A stretch of DNA of 64,000 nucleotides from Pseudophaeobacter sp965641885 (GTDB lineage Bacteria; Pseudomonadota; Alphaproteobacteria; Rhodobacterales; Rhodobacteraceae): assembly GCA_965641885.1 (NCBI GenBank), contig OZ282574.1, forward strand, positions 2,976,001 through 3,040,000. The letters run 5' to 3'. This document shows, in pieces, positions 8,568-16,047 of the stretch (position 1 is the stretch's first letter; every line of letters begins with the position of its first letter). Made by a program: the position numbers and the translations under genes. The notes under the pieces were generated by a model that made no database searches, was not told where the DNA came from, and saw nothing but the letters and a program-made list of their open reading frames with translations.

Positions 8568-8597
8568 AAAAGGGCCAGGCAGTTGGCCTGACCTTTT
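8568..8597 (-). terminator. hairpin between glcB and glcG
   Basis: AAAAGG pairs with CCTTTT and CAGGC with GCCTG around a five-base loop. Read on the minus strand, the stem ends in CCCTTTTAA directly after the glcB stop, so it could end or thin out the glcB transcript before glcG. The arms also work on the plus strand. Confidence 0.5.
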
Positions 8598-8611
8598 ATC
8601 TGTCGTGCAGT

Positions 8612-10744
8612 CTAGCTTGCCGCCTTCAGCTCAAGACGGCGGGCATGCAGCACCGGCTCTGTGTAGCCAGAGGGCTGGATGCGCCCCTTGAACACCAGAT
8701 CGCAGGCCGCCTGAAAGGCAATGCCGTCAAATCCGGGCGCCATAGGCGTATAGCTGGCATCGGAGGCGTTTTGCCCATCCACCACTGCGGCCATTTTCTG
8801 CATCGCCGCCATGACGCGGGCCTCGTCCACAACGCCGTGGTGCAGCCAGTTGGCCAGCGCCTGCGAGGAAATCCGGCAGGTGGCGCGGTCTTCCATCAGA
8901 CCAACGTTGTTCAGATCCGGCACTTTTGAGCAGCCAACGCCCTGATCCACCCAGCGCACAACATAGCCAAGGATACCCTGGGCATTGTTCTCGATCTCGT
9001 GGCTGATCGCATCCTCCGACAGGTTTTGCCCCTGCATCACAGGAATGCTCAGCAGATCGTCCAGCGTTCCGCGCGGGCCAGCAGCGCGCAGCGCATCCTG
9101 ACGCGCCAGCACATCGAACTGGTGATAGTGGGTGGCGTGCAGTGTCGCGGCTGTTGGCGATGGCACCCAGGCGCAGGTGGCGCCGGATTTGGGATGGCCA
9201 ATCTTTGCCGCCAGCATCTCGCCCATAAGGTCGGGCATCGCCCACATACCCTTGCCGATTTGCGCGCGGCCTTTCAGGCCACAGGCCAGGCCGATATCGA
9301 CATTGCGGTCCTCATAGGAGGCGATCCAGGCGGTGCCCTTCATCTCACCTTTGGGCAGCATGGGTCCGGCTTCCATGGAGGTATGGATCTCGTCGCCGGT
9401 GCGGTCCAAAAAGCCCGTATTGATAAAGGCAACGCGGGATTTGGCGGCCCGGATGCATTCCTTGAGGTTCACACTGGTGCGGCGCTCTTCATCCATGATG
9501 CCAATCTTGACGGTATTGGCAGGCAGGCCCAGCGTGGCCTCAACATGATCAAAGATGCGGCAGGCAAAAGCGACCTCTTCGGGGCCATGCATCTTGGGCT
9601 TTACCACATAGACCGAGCCTTTGAGCGAATTGCCGCCTTCAGATTTCAAATCATGCATGGCGATCATCACGGTGATCATCGCGTCCAGAAACCCCTCGCC
9701 CGCCTCACGGCCTGCGCTGTCCAGCACCGCCGGGTTGGTCATCAGGTGCCCAACGTTGCGGATCAACAGCAAGGAGCGCCCTTTCAGACTGGCTGCCGCG
9801 CCCGCCGGGGTTACATAGTCCAGATCCGGGTTCAGCACCCGGGTAAAGCTCTTGCCGCCCTTGGTGACCTCTTCCGCAAGATCGCGCTTCATCAGGCCCA
9901 GCCAGTTGGTATAGGCAACAACTTTGTCCTCGGCATCAACGCAAGCCACCGAGTCTTCGCAGTCCATGATGGTGGAGAGGGCCGATTCAAGGGTGATGTC
10001 ATTGATACCGGCCGCGTCTGAGGCGCCAATATTGCCGGCCGCGTCGATCTCAATCACCGCATGCAGCCCGTTGTTTTTCAACAAAACCCGGCCAGGGGCC
10101 TCGGCGTTGCCCACAAAGCCCGCAAACTGAGCCGTGTTCTGCAGGGCAGGAACCAATGCGCCATCCTTGACAGAGAGCCCGGTGATGTCCTCCCAGGAGC
10201 CGCTGGCCAGCGGGAAGGTCTCGTTCAGGAAATTACGGCCCCAGGCAATGACCCGCGCGCCACGCGCCGCATCATAGCCGCCGCCAGAGGGCAGATCCCC
10301 CATAGCGTCTGTGCCATAAAGCGCATCATACAACGAGCCCCAGCGGGCATTGGCCGCGTTGAGCGCAAAGCGCGCATTGGTGATCGGCACCACCAGTTGC
10401 GGCCCCGGCGTCGCGGCGATCTCGGCATCGACGTTCTGGGTCTCGATCTCAAAATCATCGCCTTCGGGTACAAGATAGCCAATGTCGCGCAAAAACGCCT
10501 GATAGGCGGCGGCATCCTGCGGCGTACCGCGCTGTGCAATGTGCCAGGCATCAATCTGGCTCTGGATGTCAGCGCGCCGCGCCAACAGCGCCCGGTTCTC
10601 ATCGCCCATGCCATTGACCAGACCAGAAAGCCCGGCCCAAAAATCCGCTGCAGTCACATCGGTTCCCGGCAAAGCCTTGTTTTCAATAAAGTCCGCCAGT
10701 TCAGATGCCACCTGCATCCCGTCGATATTGCGCATGCCACCCAT
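8612..10744 (-). CDS. glcB: malate synthase G
   Basis: Malate synthase G condenses glyoxylate with acetyl-CoA to malate. The 710-residue protein is in the usual range for the monomeric G form (about 720). Seen motifs include ARWGSLYDALYG, RSLLLIRNVGHLMTNPA, the GIMDEERRTSVNLKECI active-site region and the late CAWVPSPTAATLHA-type segment. I placed the start at ATG 10744 (MGGMRNIDG), which AAGGAGA precedes at a good distance; an in-frame extension to 10810 lacks family sequence. glcG lies downstream. Upstream boxes suggest control by a short-chain acyl-CoA regulator. Confidence 0.95.
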   Translation of the reverse strand: MGGMRNIDGMQVASELADFIENKALPGTDVTAADFWAGLSGLVNGMGDENRALLARRADIQSQIDAWHIAQRGTPQDAAAYQAFLRDIGYLVPEGDDFEIETQNVDAEIAATPGPQLVVPITNARFALNAANARWGSLYDALYGTDAMGDLPSGGGYDAARGARVIAWGRNFLNETFPLASGSWEDITGLSVKDGALVPALQNTAQFAGFVGNAEAPGRVLLKNNGLHAVIEIDAAGNIGASDAAGINDITLESALSTIMDCEDSVACVDAEDKVVAYTNWLGLMKRDLAEEVTKGGKSFTRVLNPDLDYVTPAGAAASLKGRSLLLIRNVGHLMTNPAVLDSAGREAGEGFLDAMITVMIAMHDLKSEGGNSLKGSVYVVKPKMHGPEEVAFACRIFDHVEATLGLPANTVKIGIMDEERRTSVNLKECIRAAKSRVAFINTGFLDRTGDEIHTSMEAGPMLPKGEMKGTAWIASYEDRNVDIGLACGLKGRAQIGKGMWAMPDLMGEMLAAKIGHPKSGATCAWVPSPTAATLHATHYHQFDVLARQDALRAAGPRGTLDDLLSIPVMQGQNLSEDAISHEIENNAQGILGYVVRWVDQGVGCSKVPDLNNVGLMEDRATCRISSQALANWLHHGVVDEARVMAAMQKMAAVVDGQNASDASYTPMAPGFDGIAFQAACDLVFKGRIQPSGYTEPVLHARRLELKAAS

Positions 10745-10785
10745 TGGTTTTCTCCTTGCCGATTGCCGATTTGTTTCCCGAATAC

Positions 10786-10831
10786 AGGAAAAGTTTCCTA
10801 TCGGCAACATATGCGGTAAAGATACTTTACC
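10786..10831. promoter_or_regulatory. two inverted repeats upstream of glcB
   Basis: AGGAAA-AG-TTTCCT (10786-10799) and GGTAAAG-ATA-CTTTACC (10815-10831) are perfect inverted repeats 42 to 87 bases before the glcB start. Either could be an operator. The regulators are not identifiable. Confidence 0.4.
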
Positions 10832-10859
10832 AATTTTGACGACGATCTTTCAAATCCAG

Positions 10860-10911
10860 TTTGCAAATCCCTGCCGTCTCCAAAAAGGCCACTTGCAAAC
10901 CAGCTTGCAAA
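10860..10911. promoter_or_regulatory. TTTGCAAA-type boxes (ScfR/PccR-like) between glcB and pepN
   Basis: There is one perfect TTTGCAAA (10860-10867) and a direct pair CTTGCAAA-CCAG-CTTGCAAA (10892-10911) with a four-base spacer. As I recall, the short-chain acyl-CoA regulator PccR of Rhodobacter sphaeroides binds TTTGCAAA-N4-TTTGCAAA. The pair here fits that layout with one changed base per half. A glcB regulon membership would make metabolic sense. The rest of the 335-base divergent region (10745-11079) holds no gene. Confidence 0.5.
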
Positions 10912-11079
10912 CCAGGGAGGCAAATCAAAACAGGTCCCCACATCCGCCCATGCATAGTGTGCATTTTCCACGACATGCGCTTGCCCGCAGCACAGCCATT
11001 GCCTACCACTAGGACAACCACAAGACCGAGGCGGCCATACCGGCCATCTCACAGGTCGCGGACAGACGAGGAGAGCACG

Positions 11080-13656
11080 ATGACGGCAGCGGCAACACCA
11101 TCCCAGCAAGAGACCCCCGAGACCTTTTACCTGAAGGATTACACCCCCTTTGGTTTTGAGGTGGAGAGTGTGGAGCTGACCTTCCGTCTTGCGCCCAGCG
11201 CCACACGTGTTCTGAGCCGGATCTGCTTTACGCCAAAACCCGGCGCTGCAGACCCGCGGTTCTTTTTGCATGGGGAAAAGCTCAAGCTGATCTCGGCCAG
11301 CATTGACGGCTCTGAGGTGACGCCAGATCTGAGCGCCGAGGGCTTGAGCTGCGCCGTGCCTCAGACGCCCTTTGTCTGGGAATGTGAGGTCGAGATTGAT
11401 CCCGCCGGCAATACCGCCCTTGAGGGGCTTTATATGTCGAACGGCATGTATTGCACCCAATGTGAGGCCGAGGGCTTTCGCAAGATCACCTACTACCCCG
11501 ACCGCCCCGATGTCATGAGCACCTTCACCGTCCGCATTGAAGGCGAGGAAGAGGTGCTGCTGTCTAATGGCAACCCCACCAGCAGCGGCGCGGGCTTTGC
11601 CCAATGGCATGACCCCTGGCCCAAACCCGCCTATCTCTTTGCGCTGGTGGCAGGCGATCTGGTCAATCATCCCGACAGCTTTACCACCATGTCCGGCAAG
11701 GCGGTCGAGCTGAACATCTGGGTGCGCCCCGGAGACGAAGACAAATGCGCCTTTGGCATGGAAGCGCTGAAGAAATCCATGACCTGGGATGAACAGGTCT
11801 ATGGCCGCGAATACGACCTCGACATTTTCAACATCGTGGCGGTGGATGATTTCAACATGGGCGCGATGGAGAACAAGGGTCTGAACATTTTCAACTCCTC
11901 CTGCGTTCTGGCCTCGCCCGAGACCTCAACGGATGCCAATTTTGAGCGCATTGAGGCCATCATCGCCCATGAGTATTTCCACAACTGGACCGGCAACCGC
12001 ATCACATGTCGCGACTGGTTTCAGCTTTGCCTCAAAGAGGGGCTGACGGTGTTTCGCGATTCGCAATTCACCTCTGATATGCGCTCGGCTCCGGTGAAAC
12101 GCATCTCGGATGTCATTGACCTGCGCGCCCGCCAGTTCCCCGAGGACCAGGGCCCGCTGTCTCATCCGGTGCGCCCGGAAGAGTTCCAGGAGATCAACAA
12201 CTTTTACACCGCCACCATCTACGAAAAAGGCGCCGAGGTTATCGGCATGCTGAAACGTCTGGTGGGTGACGCGGCCTATCGCAAGGCAGTAGATCTGTAT
12301 TTTGAGCGCCACGATGGTCAGGCTTGCACGATTGAGGACTGGCTCAAAGTGTTTGAAGACAGCACCGGGCGTGATCTCAGCCAGTTCAAACGCTGGTATG
12401 GCCAGGCCGGCACGCCGCGTCTGAAGGTTTCAGACAGTTTTGAAGATGGCAGCTATACGCTCAACTTTGAGCAAAGCACCGCGCCAACGCCGGGCCAGCC
12501 CCACAAAGACCCCCGCGTCATTCCCATCGCCGTCGGTCTGCTGAATGACAATGGCGACGAGGTGCAGCCCACCACGGTGCTGGAGATGACCGAGGCCAGG
12601 CAGAGCTTTACCTTTGAGGGGCTGGCCAGCCGTCCTGTACCCTCCATTCTGCGCGAATTTTCCGCGCCGGTTATTCTGGAGCGCGACAGCAGCAATGCCG
12701 AGCGCGCCTTCCTGCTGGCCCATGACAGCGATCCCTTTAATCGCTGGGAGGCGGGCAATGCCCTGGCAAAGGAAACCCGCATCGCGATGGTTCTGGAAGG
12801 CCAGGCCCCCGATGCCGCCTATCTGGACGCGCTGCAAAACCTGCTGCGCAACGACAGCCTTGATCCGGCCTTTCGCGCGCTGATCCTGCAGCCTCCGGGC
12901 CAGTCTGATATCGCCCAGACCCTGCATGAGCGCGGCCATGTGCCCGACCCGCAAAAGATCTATGATGCCGCCGAGACCTTTGCCCAGACACTGGCGCAGC
13001 AACTAGCTGACAGCCTGCCGCGGCTCTATGCCGACACCACGGTTGAAGGCGCCTATTCTCCCGATGCCGTCAGCGCCGGCAAACGCGGGTTGAACGGGCG
13101 TATCCTGTCGCTGCTCACCCGGCTGGATGGGGGGCAACAGGCCACGCGCCAGTTTGAGGCGGCAGACAACATGACACAGCAATTCACCGCGCTGGCCGCG
13201 CTGCTAAACGCAGAAAAAGGGGCTGCGCAATCGCAGGCGTTTTTTGACCAGTGGCAGGGTGACCGGCTGGTGATGGACAAGTGGTTCGCGCTGCAGGTCG
13301 CCGTGGCTGCGCCACAAAAGACGGCTGAGGTGGCAGCAGGTCTGACAAAGCACCCGCTGTTCACCTTAAAGAACCCCAACCGCTTTCGCGCGGTGATGGG
13401 CGCGCTTGCCGGCAGCCACGCGGGCTTTCATCACGCAAGCGGCGCCGGCTACAGCCTGCTGGCCGACAATCTCATGGCGCTGGACCGCCTCAACCCGCAG
13501 ACCACGGCCCGGATGTGCACCGCCTTCCAGACCTGGACCCGCTATGACAGCGAGCGCCAGAGGCTGATCCGCACGCAGCTGCAACGGATCAAATCCGTTG
13601 ACGGGCTGAGCCGCGACACCAATGAGATGGTGAGCCGTATTCTGGAGGCCTCCTGA
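11080..13656 (+). CDS. pepN: aminopeptidase N (M1 family)
   Basis: PepN is a zinc aminopeptidase that trims peptides in the cytoplasm. The 858-residue protein has the substrate-anchoring GAMEN motif (NMGAMENKG) near residue 260 and the zinc site HEYFHNW near residue 297, with the third ligand glutamate in LKEGLTVFRD. The C-terminal helical domain of the gamma/alpha-proteobacterial PepN type is complete. ATG 11080 is preceded by GAGGAG; the frame is open upstream to 10861 but that part is arginine-rich and overlaps the promoter boxes, so I excluded it. Confidence 0.95.
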   Translation: MTAAATPSQQETPETFYLKDYTPFGFEVESVELTFRLAPSATRVLSRICFTPKPGAADPRFFLHGEKLKLISASIDGSEVTPDLSAEGLSCAVPQTPFVWECEVEIDPAGNTALEGLYMSNGMYCTQCEAEGFRKITYYPDRPDVMSTFTVRIEGEEEVLLSNGNPTSSGAGFAQWHDPWPKPAYLFALVAGDLVNHPDSFTTMSGKAVELNIWVRPGDEDKCAFGMEALKKSMTWDEQVYGREYDLDIFNIVAVDDFNMGAMENKGLNIFNSSCVLASPETSTDANFERIEAIIAHEYFHNWTGNRITCRDWFQLCLKEGLTVFRDSQFTSDMRSAPVKRISDVIDLRARQFPEDQGPLSHPVRPEEFQEINNFYTATIYEKGAEVIGMLKRLVGDAAYRKAVDLYFERHDGQACTIEDWLKVFEDSTGRDLSQFKRWYGQAGTPRLKVSDSFEDGSYTLNFEQSTAPTPGQPHKDPRVIPIAVGLLNDNGDEVQPTTVLEMTEARQSFTFEGLASRPVPSILREFSAPVILERDSSNAERAFLLAHDSDPFNRWEAGNALAKETRIAMVLEGQAPDAAYLDALQNLLRNDSLDPAFRALILQPPGQSDIAQTLHERGHVPDPQKIYDAAETFAQTLAQQLADSLPRLYADTTVEGAYSPDAVSAGKRGLNGRILSLLTRLDGGQQATRQFEAADNMTQQFTALAALLNAEKGAAQSQAFFDQWQGDRLVMDKWFALQVAVAAPQKTAEVAAGLTKHPLFTLKNPNRFRAVMGALAGSHAGFHHASGAGYSLLADNLMALDRLNPQTTARMCTAFQTWTRYDSERQRLIRTQLQRIKSVDGLSRDTNEMVSRILEAS

Positions 13657-13687
13657 TGGCTAAAGGGCCGCACAGCGATGCGATCTG

Positions 13688-14176
13688 ATGCCCGGTTCGC
13701 CTGACAGTGATCCCTTGGCCCCGCCAAACACAGCCCCATGCAGCCCCCTGACGCCCTATCACTTTCAGCGTCAGGGGCGCTCTGTCGGTTTGGCGCTGGC
13801 ATTGGGGCTGTGGCTTGCGGGCCTAGGGCTTGCCTGGGTTTTTCTGCAGATTTCGCCCTGGGTGACGGCGATCCTGGCTCTGCCCACCCTGCCCGGCCTC
13901 TGGGAGTTTTGGCGCAATCCCGCCTCTGGCCTGACAGTTTCCCAAGATCAGATCAGCTGGTTCAACGGGGACCGTAGCGCGAGTCTGCCATTGGAAGAGA
14001 TCGCCATGCTGCGGCTCGACCGGCGTTGGGATTTCTCTTTTCGCGCCACGCTGATGTTGCACAGCGGCGCCAAAATACGCCTGCCGCAACCTGCCCTGCC
14101 GCCTGTGCAACCCCTTGAAGACGCGCTGAACGCGCAGGGCGTTCTCAGTCAACGCCATCACTTCACCAATTTCTGA
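13688..14176 (+). CDS. hypothetical membrane protein
   Basis: This 162-residue protein has a proline-rich start, then two hydrophobic segments (about residues 33-52 and 56-75) and a soluble C-terminal half of alternating beta-strand character (GLTVSQDQISWFNGD, then SLPLEEIAMLRLDRR). The shape resembles small PH-like membrane proteins, but I do not recognise a named family. It starts 31 bases after the pepN stop on the same strand and may share its transcript. Confidence 0.65.
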   Translation: MPGSPDSDPLAPPNTAPCSPLTPYHFQRQGRSVGLALALGLWLAGLGLAWVFLQISPWVTAILALPTLPGLWEFWRNPASGLTVSQDQISWFNGDRSASLPLEEIAMLRLDRRWDFSFRATLMLHSGAKIRLPQPALPPVQPLEDALNAQGVLSQRHHFTNF

Positions 14177-14254
14177 AGCCCGGCCTCTGTCAGCAATCAG
14201 ATTGCAACAACCGGGGCCGACAGAAAAGAAACGCAGAAAAACAAGCGGATAACC

Positions 14255-14285
14255 GGGCACAAAAAGGGGGCACAAAAACGGGCAC
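14255..14285 (+). repeat. short direct repeats GGGCACAAAAA
   Basis: GGGCACAAAAA occurs at 14255-14265 and 14268-14278, followed by a third GGGCAC at 14280-14285. They lie in the 280-base gap between the membrane protein gene and the next gene, where I see no coding sequence. No function is evident. Confidence 0.4.
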
Positions 14286-14456
14286 CTCACCTGCAACCGC
14301 CATACATCGGGTCAAAGAGAGGCTGCCAATGCGCGCCCCTTTGCCACGGCAATTCCTAAATCCTTACGTTTATCTCCCCATCGCCGCCACGATTGCGCCG
14401 CATTGAGAGATCAGTTTGAGTCGCAACGGTTAAGCTGCCAACCTGCAGGATTTTGA

Positions 14457-15923
14457 ATGCTCAAATCTCATGATCATATGTGGACCCGCCTGTCCCAACT
14501 CCACAAAGACATCCCACTCTGGGTAGCTGATAGACTCGCGGGCGGCGCAGCCGCACCGACTGGCGCCACGTCACAGAACGCCACGCCACCAGAGCTGGGC
14601 GACACAGCCCAAGCTCGCCGTACAGGCCAAACCTGCCAACTGGCGCAGAGTGATGCGCTGCAGGAGGTCGATCCCGACACGGCCTCCTTTGCCGAGAGCC
14701 TTTTGATTCCGATCTGCGGAGACTGTCCGGATACGGACAGCCGTCACGCCCTGCAGGACAAAGGCCAGTTTCTGGCGCGGCAGGAACGCTGGTCCGAGCT
14801 TTCGCAGCTGATCCGCCAGGCAGACCAACAGCGCAAATGCACGCCTGGGGGCCTCCCTGCGGCAGATCTGCTTGCCTATGGCGCGCGTGCCGATGTCGTA
14901 AACGCCGTGGAACATGCTCTGGCGGAACGCAGCACCAAACCCGACGCCGCTGGGGAGAACCGTATTCTGATCGATGGGGTTATGGCGCTGGAAACCCTGC
15001 GCTGCGAGCACCGTCAGGACAGCCACCTCACGGCGATTGTCGCGCTGGCGCATATCGATATCGCCTGGATCTGGCGCAGCACGGCGCCGCAGGTTGCCAC
15101 ATCAAAGGCCCGTGCAGAGCCGCATCTGCGCCGTGCCAGCGCGCATTTTGAACGCGCGGCGGCACTTTTGGAGCCGCTGAAGGATCAAGGCAAAGACAGT
15201 GCGTTTTTGTCAGCCGCACAATGCGCCCTTTTTGCCGGGCAGACTGCCAACACGCTCAAGGTTGCGGACGCCTATGGCGCCCTGATTGACAAAGATCCCG
15301 GCAACCCGCGCCCGATGCGGGCTCTGGGGGTACAGATGCTGCCCCGCACCAATGGCTCTTATGCCGCGCTAGAGCTGGAAGCCCGCCGCACCGCGATACG
15401 GACCAGAAAGGAATGGGGAGCCGGCGGCTATACCTGGGTCTATTTTGACGCCATGGCCCTGGACGAGCAGGCCTGCGAACGGGTGGACGCCACCTTCTTT
15501 CTGGAAGGGCTGCAGGATATTCTGCGCACAGATCCAAGCCAGGAAATGGTCAATCTGCTCGCGGCCTATTGTGCTGTGTCGCTGCGCAACGGCCCCGGTG
15601 GCGGCGAACAGCCCGATCAGACTGCCCAGACCACTCAGGCCGACCAGACCGCTCAGGCCGCACAGACCGCACAGGCCCGCCGCAAGATCTCCGAAGCTGC
15701 CCGCTGGCTGATCCGCGGCCACCTGCGCGAGCTGCATCCGCTGATCTGGGCCCATGCCTGTGAAGGCTTTGACAACAACGCGCGCATTGCATCCCTGCAG
15801 CGCTTTGCCGCCCACGGACAGGCCGCCGCCCTCCGGTGCATAGCCGGAATTTTTCGCGACGAAATCGACAGTGGCCACAAGATTGCCTTTACCCCGGAGG
15901 GGATTGATCTGGTGCCGGGCTAG
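14457..15923 (+). CDS. hypothetical protein with Q/A/T repeat tract
   Basis: I do not recognise this 488-residue protein. It has no signal peptide or membrane segment. The middle (residues 150-300) is helical and alanine-rich with TPR-like spacing (LTAIVALAHIDIAWIWRS, HLRRASAHFERAAALLEPL, ALFAGQTANTLKVADAYG). Near residues 386-410 there is a low-complexity tract built from DQTAQ and QTAQA units, coded by 15620-15680. AGGA lies six bases before the ATG. A strong terminator follows. The codon use looks like that of its neighbours, so it is probably a real single gene. Confidence 0.7.
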   Translation: MLKSHDHMWTRLSQLHKDIPLWVADRLAGGAAAPTGATSQNATPPELGDTAQARRTGQTCQLAQSDALQEVDPDTASFAESLLIPICGDCPDTDSRHALQDKGQFLARQERWSELSQLIRQADQQRKCTPGGLPAADLLAYGARADVVNAVEHALAERSTKPDAAGENRILIDGVMALETLRCEHRQDSHLTAIVALAHIDIAWIWRSTAPQVATSKARAEPHLRRASAHFERAAALLEPLKDQGKDSAFLSAAQCALFAGQTANTLKVADAYGALIDKDPGNPRPMRALGVQMLPRTNGSYAALELEARRTAIRTRKEWGAGGYTWVYFDAMALDEQACERVDATFFLEGLQDILRTDPSQEMVNLLAAYCAVSLRNGPGGGEQPDQTAQTTQADQTAQAAQTAQARRKISEAARWLIRGHLRELHPLIWAHACEGFDNNARIASLQRFAAHGQAAALRCIAGIFRDEIDSGHKIAFTPEGIDLVPG

Positions 15924-15967
15924 CCCCGACTGCTGCCCCGAAAGACATACCAGACGACAAAACACAA

Positions 15968-15995
15968 AGAGCCGGGAATACGCCCCGGCTCTTTT
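15968..15995. terminator. bidirectional rho-independent terminator
   Basis: AGAGCCGGG pairs with CCCGGCTCT around a short loop and runs into TTTTCG on the plus strand. On the minus strand the stem is followed by TTTGTGTTTT. It sits between the convergent hypothetical gene and tex and can serve both. Confidence 0.75.
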
Positions 15996-16047
15996 CGTTC
16001 TTTATCCCGCAAAGACCAAGACTGCCTGCAGCACGCAGCTCAGCGCA

